Shown here piece after piece: positions 36,308 through 48,500 of a DNA stretch of 64,000 bases. A program made the translations under genes and the position numbers. The DNA is from Ecdyonurus torrentis (lineage: Eukaryota; Arthropoda; Insecta; Ephemeroptera; Heptageniidae). The notes beneath the pieces were generated by a model that was not told the DNA's origin, searched no databases, and worked only from the letters and a program-made list of their open reading frames with translations. The stretch covers positions 3,917,413-3,981,412 of the forward strand of contig OX439127.1 of NCBI GenBank assembly GCA_949318235.1. Direction: 5' to 3'. Position 1 is the first letter of the stretch; each line of letters opens with the position of its first letter.

Positions 36308-36944
36308 TACAGATAGATAACAAAGGGTAAATATTAGTAATAAATAAAATAGTAAACAATGTTTTAGTTTGTAGTAAAATAAGTTTATTATAAGAGTAAA
36401 TTAGATCATCTGCAATAATTTGTCATATTGTTAGATAATATCCCATCATAAAAACTTATATAATTACGATATTTAAATACAGGAAACACACATTTTTGAA
36501 TACGAAAACTTTAATAAAACAAGATAGTTATTGATAAGAACCTAAATCCAATTTTTTTTTGTATTCCAGTGTAAATTAAAATGCTAAAGGAATAATAATG
36601 CTGAAAAGCAATAGTTTTTGTAAAATTTTTAGATATAATTTTTATTTCTTTATTATATTTAAAACATTTTATTGAACAGATATAAAAATAATCATTTTTA
36701 AAAATATTTCGAAATGGTTGGAAATAGTTTTATACAAATTGAAATAAGCGACTTTTAATAACATTATTTTCATTATTACAAATTTAGATATCAATTTGGT
36801 ATTTCCATTAGAAAAGCAATCAAATCAAATTTGTGATAGTGAAAAAATATTAAGTCATTTTTTGTTTGGTATAGTTGATTTTACTTTTAACTCAACATAA
36901 TTTATCAGATGAGCTGAAATTCTGCATTAACATAAGCTTGCTGA

Positions 36945-37320
36945 TCTTATTAAGTGCTCAAATTAAATGTAGAGTGAAGTGTGGGAAGGAAAAATTGCCA
37001 TTTGAGCATTATTTTAGCTCACGTTTTATAATTTGCACTTGAGAGCACAAATGAGGACACAAAATTTGAGCAGACTAGACTGACAGAAAGAGGCAAAATT
37101 AAAACCTGGACGAAATTGGAATTTTACCTCTTAAATCAGAATTTCTAATCTTTAAGAGCTCAAATAAAAAATATATATTATTAGGTTTAAGCATAAAATT
37201 TGAGCGAGGCAAAATTTAGTCGACTTGTAATTCTACCTCTCAAATCTTTATGCTTAACAGACGGTCGACATTTGAGCATGTAAATATTTTTTGAGCTTCA
37301 AGCGTTGCAACTATTCTTTC
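36945..37320. repeat. Region laced with ATTTGAGC motifs
   Basis: The motif TTTGAGC or its complement GCTCAAA occurs about eight times in 375 bases (for example CATTTGAGCATTATTTTAGC, AAATTTGAGCAGAC, AGAGCTCAAATAAA, AAATTTGAGCGAGG, GACATTTGAGCATG). Both orientations alternate, and AAATTACCTCT-like blocks also repeat. It may be an old MITE with internal repeats. Confidence 0.5.
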
Positions 37321-37860
37321 TTTTCGGAGATCAAATGACTTAAATGATGGAAAAATAAAGTAGTTAATTTTAAATGAAGTCAATTTTATATTTAAAACAA
37401 ATTTTAAAATATTATGAAAATATTTCCAAAGCTTTCAAATATTTCCAAAAATAATACTGATGAATTTTTTTTTTTTTTTTAAATCATAATAAGAGTATTA
37501 TGAATTGATATAAAAATAGCAAAGAAATAAAATTATATAGACAAAGAAATCTAACTTCAACTATAACATGATTAAACTTAAATATTATATAAAATTTAAT
37601 TAAATTTTTATGCATTAGGTATCTCGTTTTTGCAAAGTTTAAGTGTTTTAAAATTATTGAATGTAAAAAACCACAACAATTAAAACAGACATACGTTCAA
37701 TATGCAGTCAAACTCCTCTTCACTATTTCACATTTTTTTTAAGAACACACAGTTTTATAATATTTTTTCCATTCAAAAAATTACTCCCAATAAGCACTAG
37801 TGTTGTTCGTAAACCCGTCAGTTTTCTTACTACAAAAAAAGCGCATTCCATTTGATTGAC

Positions 37861-38095
37861 TATACACGGAAAAAGTTATCTAAAGAGTTACTATTTAGAC
37901 TTTTTTCATAATAAATTCTTTAGATACAAACTTAACTTTTTCGAATCTAAACAGTTAACTATTTACCGCTACAGAAATTACGTTTGTAATAACGACTTAC
38001 TCTTTATAAACTTTTTTCAAGAGAGTTATTGTTTAGTACTAAAGAGTTATTGATATGTATCTGAATAATTTCTTAGGTGATCGAAAATTTATTTG
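37861..38095. repeat. AAGAGTTATT-rich repeat with an ACACGGAAAAAG start
   Basis: ACACGGAAAAAGTTATC at the left is followed by repeated TAAAGAGTTA, AGAGAGTTATTGTTTAG and complementary TAACTC-like motifs. The start resembles the CACGGAAA terminus of the 31578 element. The right end is not clear, and the overlapping open frame looks accidental. Confidence 0.35.
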
Positions 38096-38529
38096 TCAAA
38101 AACATGTAGGATTTACGAACAGTGTTAATATTATTCTTATGAGAAAATACGCGCTTTATCTGTATGGAAAAATATAGAATCACAATGGACCAACTAGCAA
38201 TTACAATTTCAAATAAATTTGAATATTCCTTAAGTATTTCTAGCGTAAAAATTATTTTTACTTACACGTTGCCATAAATAAAAACATGATTTTGCACGTG
38301 GTCCATTAAGTGTACAATCTTTTAAAGATTAAACAACAATTCTCTGTAATTTATGAAAGACAACTTTGTCATAAATTTTATATCGGCAGAATACCAATTA
38401 TAAAGTAAATTTGCATAATTTAAAAATTACAGAATAACATTTTAATTCTTTTAATTTACAATAATTGAAATGACATGCAATCAAATTTTTAACACATTGA
38501 AAAAATTTTACTCGTAAAAAAATTACGTT

Positions 38530-38890
38530 ATATATTCTGCATTGAACACTTGCTATATTGTAGCACACAAATGTTGTTATTTTTTAGTAACATAAGTATG
38601 CTGAAGATATTAAATAATAATATGTTATGAATTATCATCACTCTACAATTTTTCATATTTTATGGTGCTACATTGAACATTTGCTATAATATAGCACACA
38701 AATGATGTTATTTTTTAGTAATATAAGTAATTATTTTGAATCTCTTACCTATTATGTTATGTAGTATAATCAATCACCTAACAATATAGCATACATACTA
38801 ATACATAGCATAGAATGCATAGCAACATTGCATAATATGTTGTTATATTTAAATGTTGCTGCATTGAGTTAGCATAATTATAATGTATTT
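38530..38890. repeat. Duplicated TAGCACACAAATG block and TAGCATA motifs
   Basis: A block with GAACACTTGCTATATTGTAG, CACACAAATGTTGTTATTTT and TAGTAACATAAGTA at 38545-38600 recurs at 38672-38730 as a ~125-base tandem duplication. TAGCATA motifs follow to 38890. It is AT-rich and non-coding. Confidence 0.55.
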
Positions 38891-39045
38891 ATTAATTTGC
38901 TTGTAAAATTTGCAATGCTATCTGACTAGTCACATTGTAGTTAGGTTATTATTTTAATTATTGCAACAAAAGTAAAGTTAAATTTAACAAGATTTAAAAA
39001 CAGATCATAATAATACAAAAATAGTTATAACAATGTGTATAAAAT

Positions 39046-39709
39046 AGAGCTGTAAATTTAAACCGAGCTGAACTCGAACTCGGTCCAACATTTTCAAGTA
39101 TTCGGTTTAGACAAACCAAACAAACCGGGTTTTGAGCTTTGTCGAGTTTGCAGCTCAAAAACGAAACAGCTCCAGTTGACACAGTAAACGAGTCGTTAAA
39201 ATACAAGAGCTATTGAGTTAAAATCAGTCCCAAAACTTTTTTTTTTTTTTTTTTTTTTTGCGATAATCGAGATGCTGAAAGAGTATTGACGGGATGCCAC
39301 TGTCCACAAATCTCAAAAAACAGTTAATAATAAAGCTAGTTGTGCTGCAGGCAAAATTGTTTGTATTAAATGCAAATAATAATAATAATTAAAATTAAAA
39401 ATAAATAAAATATATTAAGATGGACATTGGTGTATATAACTTCATGTTGGCATATTGCAAAATGCATAAAAAATACCCCTATATCAATGAATGCACATTG
39501 TCGTGTACCAAAATTTAATTATTTTAACATTACTAGCTCATTTTAAAATAAAATTAGGCATTTATGTAAATTAATTTACGAAATTATCATAGAAATAAAA
39601 AGATTTTTTTAATTCAGCTTTTGTATTTGAGCTTTTGTAAACTCGTGTTCGAGCTTAAGCCCAAACCTCGATTTTTTTAGTTTAACTGGATTTTCGAGCT
39701 ATGGCTCTA
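39046..39709. mobile_element. Candidate hAT-like non-autonomous element
   Basis: Left end TAGAGCTGTAAATTTAAACC and right end CGAGCTATGGCTCTA are imperfect inverted repeats about 660 bases apart. The subterminal sequence repeats GAGCT and CTCGA in both orientations, as hAT-derived elements often do. The interior holds a long T run and AT-rich DNA with no transposase. I cannot identify an 8-base target duplication, so the superfamily is tentative. Confidence 0.45.
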
Positions 39710-39744
39710 TTATTATTATTTTGGCAGAATTATGGTCACATGCA

Positions 39745-40025
39745 CACTCTTAAAATTGGTGCATTATTTCTTTAGTTACGAATAACTTATTTAAGATTAT
39801 ACATTTTTAAGTTATTATGAGTAGCTAAAATAATGTAATTTAGAATTTAAACAATAGCTTTTTATACTTAAAATAGCATTAATTTATTTAAAATAATTTA
39901 ACTTTAAAATGATTGTTTTTAATAACTTACTAAAACACATTATTTTAGCTACAAGAATTATTTAACAGTTTAAATCCTAAAAAGTAAGTATTCGTTACTA
40001 AAAAGTTGTACCAATTTTTAGAGTG
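39745..40025. mobile_element. CACTCTAAAAATTGGT-type MITE
   Basis: Left end CACTCTTAAAATTGGT and right end complement CACTCTAAAAATTGGT bound 281 bases. Inside, inverted copies of TTTAGTTACGAATA and TAGCTAAAATAATG approach the ends. A partial copy lies at 16103. Confidence 0.8.
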
Positions 40026-41569
40026 ATAAACATTATTTCCCAATACGTATATATAATAGAATAAGGAAAGAAAGTTAAATTACGTACATACTTAAATATG
40101 CAACACATCAACATACAAGTCAATACAGTGGACAATAATAGATACATAATAATAACGTATTAATTAATTTTTTATATTTAATTTATTTCAAAAAAGAAAG
40201 GAAGAAAAATGAAGTTTATAAATAAAATTATGACGAAATGCTAGAATACAAATTTAAAACACTTTTAACTAAATTTTAAGTCACTTACATGAGTATCAAT
40301 TTTGTACGTTTATTACATTTAGTTTTTACTTCATAATAACAGTAATATTTTATATTAAAAATTTAAAATTTTACGTATATATCAAAATCTTTCTACCTTT
40401 CTTCCACTTTTTTATAATTTTTTCTTTCTATTCTCTATTTTTTTTAACTTTAGCTTATTAAGTGATCTCCTTTACTAAAAAAATGTAAAAATTTACATTT
40501 AACATTATAGCAAAATTTAAAAAAAAAAATTGTCTCTATAAACTTTTTATTGTTCTAATTTTGATTAGAGCACAGTTAGACACAGTTAGTTAAGAAAAAT
40601 AATAAAATAAAATTATCTAGTATTTTAAAGAAAGTAGAAAAAAATAACTTTGTTAAATGCATAGCAATGTTATTAATTACACCAGTGTAGCGTCAAAGTG
40701 CATTAAATATGACATCATACCCTATAATATACAGTTTTTACATAAGTAAAGGAATATTACATAAAGATTTATTTTTTTGGCTAATAGCCATTCAATGCAA
40801 TCAGTTTGGGATTTCCGTTGACAATATCTAAATAAATGTTATTGGTCAATGGCAATAGAATGTCATATTTCAGTGCAATAACCGCGCAGTAAAGCACAAA
40901 AATTACGAAAATAAAGAAGATGTCACGAAGTCTTGCAGATCTTAAAGTAGATTTACTGGAGACGTCGTGGTGAAATATTATGTTCTAATTTATCAGCAAG
41001 GAATTATTGGAAAATTTTATTTCAAAAACTAAATAGTGTAATGTGTTAACATTGATTTTGATATATTAAAAACAGAAAGATTATTCTATTGCTTGTAATG
41101 TAATGCTTTAGTATTTTTTTATACTTTATATATATCTCTCTGTCTCTTTTATATCAAATATTTAAGATAAAATTTAATATGAAAAATGCAAATAATGATC
41201 ATTTCATTTTAATCACTGATTTATTTTTTATATTTATTATTTTTCTATTTTTTTATATTTTATTATCCTCAAAATGTTTCTATAACAAGCTTAGTTATCC
41301 ATTTTCATGTTATTGTTGCTTTCTTTTGCATTGTTCTTACAAAGACATTTTATAATATTTAACTAACAAAAGCTGATTGAAAAGATCATTAATAACTTTA
41401 AATTTAACACATTTTATTTAACAGATGTCATATATCTATTATGAGGTTTTATTTATAATAAAACTTTTAATAATTACCTTTAAATTTAGTACGGAATGCC
41501 AATCAAAATTAATTAACATTATAATAGCAATTTAAAAAAATTATTTAAAAATATAAATTAGAGCCATAG
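40026..41569. other. AT-rich non-coding stretch
   Basis: No repeat boundary or convincing gene is seen. A less AT-rich patch at 40780-40980 includes an ATG at about 40919 with a 17-codon frame, too short to support as a gene. Confidence 0.4.
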
Positions 41570-41817
41570 ACCACATAAACAACATGTGCTTTTTAATGAA
41601 TAAATACGAAATCAAATCTTTAAAACTGGTGACAATTTTTACCGGAATGGTAATTTAGCCCCACGAGAGAGCGGCTGTTGTGCGGGTTGCACAAATCGAA
41701 TTTTCTGATCACTGCTATGGGGCTATTGTTGAATTTTGAAACAACCTTATGTTATTTTTGTAAATCCCATCCAGTGTTTTGTGATATAAATGCTTACATT
41801 TGTCTTTGGTCTATTCA
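41570..41817 (+). mobile_element. GGTCTATTCCT-family MITE (copy 3, deleted)
   Basis: Carries AGCCATAGACCACATAAA at the left and GGTCTATTCATTT at the right with the shared CCCCACGAGAGAGCGG block. The block with TGACGTCAGAA is missing, so this is an internal deletion derivative about 95 bases shorter than its sisters. Confidence 0.8.
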
Positions 41818-41959
41818 TTTAAAAATTTCAATAACAATGTGTGAAGGTACACTACAATTGTTACTTTTTGTATTTGAAATATACAAAGTCTTTTTATTTC
41901 AAATCTTTAATAGTTTTATTAAAAAAAAAATTAAAGTTGCATTTTAAAAGAATACATTT

Positions 41960-42083
41960 TAGGCAAAAATTCAATTTTTATTAAACGAATTGTTATTTGA
42001 TTTTGATCGACATTCATTTTATATATTATTTAACTACAAACATCTCCAGTAAACCTTTCAGTCAGCCGCCGCAGCAAACATTC
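41960..42083 (-). CDS. Candidate terminal exon of an unknown gene
   Basis: On the minus strand a strong acceptor is present: a branch-point-like GTAACTAAT, then TTTGTTGATATTTCTGTTCCCAG, with the exon starting at 42083. The first bases are GC-rich against an AT-rich background. One frame reads MFAAAAD then a stop; another reads ECLLRRLTERFTGDVCS then a stop. A minus-strand AATAAA lies at 41982-41977, about 75-80 bases past the first stop. If real, this is the last exon of a gene whose other exons lie upstream on the minus strand at higher coordinates, and the repeats from 42.1 kb on would be its intron. The evidence is splice-site quality and composition only. Confidence 0.3.
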
Positions 42084-43244
<1,161 letters not shown>

Positions 43245-43249
<5 letters not shown>

Positions 43250-43734
43250 GCAACCATTGCCGAATTCGCTCATTGGCCGAAATAAGTGACCACGTCGCGG
43301 CGTGGCAATGCATTTTTGCCAAGATCCGAAATGCATTGTAATTTTGACCACGTTGTGGAGTGGTATTTAACAAATGCCAAATTTTTGGCAAATACATTTT
43401 AGCCAGTTCGTGGAGTAGTTTTTGATAATTGCCACGCTGCAGCGTGGTCAAAATGTTTAATACGCAGGTTACGATATTCGGTATAAGTATGAATAATATT
43501 ATATATTGTTTTATTATTATAACACATCATTTTGTATTATGGTTTTCAGTTAATTAAAATATTTATAAATTTATAAAAATGATTTCTTATTAAATTTGAC
43601 AAAAAAAATTGTCTATGGTCAACATTACGATGCACATAAGTGCTGAATTTCGGATCTTGGCAAAAATGCATTGCCACGCTGCGATGTGGTCACCTATTTC
43701 GGCCAATGAGCGAATTCGGCAATGGTTGCCAACA
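43245..43734. mobile_element. 490 bp MITE with TGTTGGCAACC ends
   Basis: The ends TGTTGGCAACCATTGCCGAA and its complement are part of ~105-base inverted arms with AGCGAATTCGGC/GCCGAATTCGCT, TTCGGCCAATGAG, GTGGCAATGCATTTTTGCCA and TTGGCAAAAATGCATTGCCA. The interior contains three variants of a CCACG-TG-GGAGTGG motif. TATA borders both sides. A truncated relative lies at 1158. Confidence 0.88.
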
Positions 43735-43946
43735 TATATATATAATATTATATTATAATCATGTGTTTTATGTATATTAGTATAAGATAAATAGTCAGTT
43801 ATCATTTCATGATAATATAAAGATTTTTTATGATATTAAATTAAACCCACATAAAATTTCATATATAGTTAGCATTCTTTTAAGTGAATTAAATATATTG
43901 AAATTTGTGAAAAGTGTAGAACCTCCAGGAAATAGTAATATGTAAA

Positions 43947-44286
43947 AGCCATAGACCACATAAAACAACAAGTGCTTTTTAATGAATAAACACGAAATGG
44001 GATCTTCAAAACTGATGACAATTTTTACGAGAATGTTAATTTAGCCCTATGAGAGAACGTGAAAAAACTGTAAAGTATGCAATTTGCGTGACTATTCATG
44101 TTTATATATGACGTCAGAAACATGCGAAAATTAGTATCGAAATGTTGTGAGGGTTGCATAAATCGAATTTTCTAATCTCTACTACGGGGCTACAGTTGAG
44201 TATTGAGACAAACTAAAGTTATTTATGTAAGTCTCTTCAAGTGTTTTGTGATATAAAAGCTTATGTTTTTCTCTGGTCTATTCCTA
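43947..44286 (+). mobile_element. GGTCTATTCCT-family MITE (copy 4)
   Basis: Full-length, uninterrupted copy from AGCCATAGACCACATAAA to TCTCTGGTCTATTCCT. It serves as the empty-site reference for the nested insertion in the copy at 31344. Confidence 0.85.
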
Positions 44287-44410
44287 AAGTGTAGTAACTT
44301 CACGGGCCGCGGTGGCAGAAAGTGTACATACTCCACTCGCAGGATTTCTGAAAAGTCCATTTGCTTCACTCGCGGGGAGTATGGAATGTGCAGTAACTCC
44401 GAAATGCCAC
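44287..44410. other. Small GC-rich block between a MITE and a TA run
   Basis: About 120 bases with GGGCCGCGGTGGCAG and CTCGCGGGGAGTATGG stand out in GC content. GTAGTAACTTCACGG and GCAGTAACTCCG, and two AGTATG/CATACT-like blocks, suggest partial inverted symmetry. No domain is recognised, so it may be a MITE fragment. Confidence 0.35.
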
Positions 44411-44419
44411 AAGAGTATC

Positions 44420-44420
44420 G

Positions 44421-44494
<74 letters not shown>
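44420..44494. repeat. (TA)n microsatellite
   Basis: TA run with one interruption. Confidence 0.95.
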
Positions 44495-44501
<7 letters not shown>

Positions 44502-44899
44502 TATTATTATATATTCTAAATTAAAAATTAAGAACATATATGATAAATTCTCTTTAATAAGATTTTTATTACATAATTTTCAACACATTAGTACACAATT
44601 ATTTAGATAAAAAAAATTGTAATAATTCTTTTATTGCAGTTTTTAAGAAACCAAGTAATATATAAAATTAGAAATTATTACTTAAATAACTTTATTAAAT
44701 TAGGCAAACTTAATAACAATTACATAAATCAAAAATAGTAGAAAATTATTGGGATTTGCGTTTTGAGTCGGAGACACGCAGAATTCCAATATGGAAAGAT
44801 TTACTTTAAAGTAAATAAAAATGAATATAAACAAACATACTTGACGTAAAATATCATCGTTATTGAAGAACTTAAAAAATTATAATAGAAAGATAAAAT

Positions 44900-45115
44900 A
44901 TTTCGCTGGCCGCGCGTCTAAATGGGGAAAAAACAATTTTCATGTACCGCGCGAGTTGTGAATATACATCTTTCACGGCTGCCGTGAGTGGCGAATGTCA
45001 TGTGCTGTAAACATAGCTTATTCGCCACTCGCGACGCTCGTGAAAGGTGTATATTCACCACTCACACGGTTCATAAAAATTGCTTTTTCTCCGTTTAGAC
45101 GCGCGGCCAGCGATT
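44900..45115. mobile_element. ~215 bp GC-richer palindromic MITE
   Basis: Ends TCGCTGGCCGCGCGTCTAAA and its complement, then inverted GTGAATATACATCTTTCACG/CGTGAAAGGTGTATATTCAC and GTGAGTGGCGAA/TTCGCCACTCGC blocks around a short centre. It is non-coding. Confidence 0.88.
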
Positions 45116-45598
45116 TATACTTTCAGTAATAATAATAAGTTATGAAATATTTAAACACAACTAAGAGAAGTAAACCAAACTTTGGTAGAATATGGCACAT
45201 ATCAAACTAAAAGTGTAAACTTTGATTCAAAAATCAATAAAATAAATTTTTTATCAAATGTTTACATATTTAATTTCATTAATCATTTATTAATGCTATA
45301 CTATTATAAATGTTATCTTTTTACTCTACAAAGATTATAACTATGTTACAACAAGTTATCACATTTTTCACAGATTCACATTTTATCCTTAAATTAAATA
45401 ATTTATAAAACATCAGAAGAAATATCGTAAAGTGGAAACAATAGTACGTGATATATTGATAACATTAATATAATAACACTTAATATTATGGTTACATTCG
45501 ATACATTTTTCTTTTAAAAGAAGTGTCAACTCTTTTAAAAATCAAACTTATGCAAGTCTAAACACAATTTTTTTGTCTCATAATTTTTAATATCAATA
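45116..45598. other. AT-rich non-coding stretch
   Basis: Ordinary AT-rich sequence leading into the tandem array. No feature recognised. Confidence 0.45.
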
Positions 45599-48500
45599 GA
45601 CGTTGAGAGTTTATTTCATTTGTCCCAAGCCTGTGTGTTTTTTTCTAATAATTTGAGAAGTCCTTACCTGTCAATAAGACAATGTATTCAATTGGAATGT
45701 AATAGGTTTAGTACGATTACACAAGCCAAAAAAAAAAAATCGTACAATTATATTAAAGTAATATTCATCCATACACTATTTCAGCTTAATAAAAATTTAC
45801 TCATGATTTAATTTATTCTATTAAGGATAAATCAACAAAAAATAAGTTTATTTTATTGACAATTAGTTGTCTTAGACTTTTCAAGTTTTCATAACGAAAG
45901 ACACATATTAAATTCGAAAAAGTGATGTAGAGCCATTTCAAAGGTACTACAAAAATAAGATGTTATTATGCTTTAGTGTAACAGTAGAAGTTTTAAATAA
46001 TAAAACATATATTGCATTATTATTATGCTGTACAACAAAACAAGTCGTAAAAATTTGAGCAAAATATCCAACGCATATTAATAAGATTTTACAACTAAAT
46101 CTTCACAACATACAAAATAAAGAACAGAAAATATATTTTGTTTAGAAGTATTTTCAGATATTGCATATAATTCGCAAAAGCAGAATAAGTATCTGCATGG
46201 CATTTAATTTATTGATTTATTTACACGAAAAAATTTGTAATACCGTTCTTTTTTGTGTATAAATAATCATTAATCAAATGCAGGTAACGATTTGTTAGCC
46301 TTATTTTCAGTAAAAAAGACTATTTCACTACTTTAAAAAGGAAAAAAAATTTGGACGTATTTAGGCTTTTCTTTGTGTTAACCATATTGACGTGAACAAA
46401 GTAAACTTCGAGATAACTATAACAAATAAACAGGATCGCCTTCTTAGGCTCACAAACACAGATTTAAGAGAACATTTATTACTATTGTATTTTCTTTCGT
46501 TAAAAAAGAAACTAATTTTTACATATTATATTTTAAATACTCGTTTTTCTTTTAGAAGTTCAGATTAGAAGTTTCTTAATGTTGCTATTTTTAACACCCA
46601 ACACTTTACAATGTCATAAACTTTTTAAGCTAATATACGCTTTAATTTAATTGAAAAATCAATATTATTTTTTAAAATCATATTTTTAGAATGTGCATAT
46701 AATGAAATTTACTTCTAAGCAATTATACAGGAAAACTATCAAACAATACATAATTCATTTAAAGTAAAATGTAGGCCAATATTATAGTACATTGACTCAA
46801 TAGAAGTTTAAAAAGTTGTAAAATACGAGACTTCCACTAATGTCATCAATTTTCAATTAATAAAAAAATTTCACAAAAAATTCATATTGATATGTATAAA
46901 AAATAGTCAATTAAAAATGACTTATTTTTAGATGTTACAGTTTCCATTTCCATTTAAAGAGAGATACTAGGCTTAATATTTAATAATTATTATTTTTTGT
47001 AACCTGTTCTTACAAAAAACTTATAACGTACTATAAATTCAATAAAAGAAGTGTTAAAGTAAATAAATATTGAGATCATAAATCATCAGATAACTATTAA
47101 GATATAAAATCTTTTTTCCTTATTACTTTTTTCGTAAATTAAGGTTAGCCTAGTTTTTATGTATAAAAATAATTTACTTTAATAATAAGACGTTGAGAGT
47201 AAAGGAATTAATATATAATATATTTAATTTGTCACAAGCTTCGATGTGCTTTTCTAATAATCTGTAAAATCCATACCAGTCGATTAGACCATGTCTTGAC
47301 TTGGAATGGGATTTGTTTAGCACGATTACTTAAGCAAAAGAAATCGTACAATTATATTAAAATAACATACATCCATACACTATTTTTGCATAATAAAAAA
47401 TTACTCATAATTTAGGTAATTCTATTTAGGACAAATCCACAAAAAATAAGTTTATTTTATTGACAATTAGTTGTCTTAGACTTTTCAAGTTTTCATAACG
47501 AAAGACACATATTAAATTCGAAAAAGTGATGTAGAGCCATTTCAAAGGTACTACAAAAATAAGATGTTATTATGCTTTAGTGTAACAGTAGAAGTTTTAA
47601 ATAATAAAACATATATTGCATTATTATTATGCTGTACAACAAAACAAGTCGTAAAAATTTGAGCAAAATATCCAACGCATATTAATAAGATTTTACAACT
47701 GAATCTTCACAACATACAAAATAAAGAACAGAAAATATATTTTGTTTAGAAGTATTTTCAGATATTGCATATAATTCGCAAAAGCAGAATAAGTAACTGC
47801 ATGGCATTTAATTTATTGATTTATTTACACGAAAAAATTTGTAATACCGTTCTTGTTTGTGTATAAATAATCATTAATCAAATGCAGGTAACGATTTGTT
47901 AGCCTTATTTTCAGTAAAAAGACTATTTCACTACTTTAAAAAGGAAAAAAAATTTGGACGTATTTAGGCTTTTCTTTGTGTTTAACCATATTGACGTGAA
48001 CAAAGTAAACTTAGAGATAACTATAACAAATAAACAGGATCGCCTTCTTAGGCTCACAAACACAGATTTAAGAGAACATTTATTACTATTGTATTTTCTT
48101 TCGTTATAAAAGAAACTAATTTTTACATATTATATTTTAAATACTCGTTTTTCTTTTAGAAGTTCAGATTAGAAGTTTCTTAATGTTGCTATTTTTAACA
48201 CCCAACACTTTACAATGTCATTGACTTTTTAAGCTAATATACGCTTTAATTTAATTGAAAAATCAATATTATTTTTTAAAATAATATTTTTAGAATGTGC
48301 ATATAATGAAATTTACTTCTAAGCAATTAAACAGGAAAACTATCAAACAATACATAATTCATTTAAAGTAAACTGTAGGCCAATATTATAGTACATTGAC
48401 TCAATAGAAGTTTAAAAAGTTGTAAAATACGAGACTTCCACTAATGTCATCAATTTTCAATTAATAAAAAAATTTCACAAAAAATTCATATTGATATGTA

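Noticed and set aside
40919..40972. Short ATG frame in a less AT-rich patch
   Set aside because: Only 17 codons, with no splice donor or homology that I can see.
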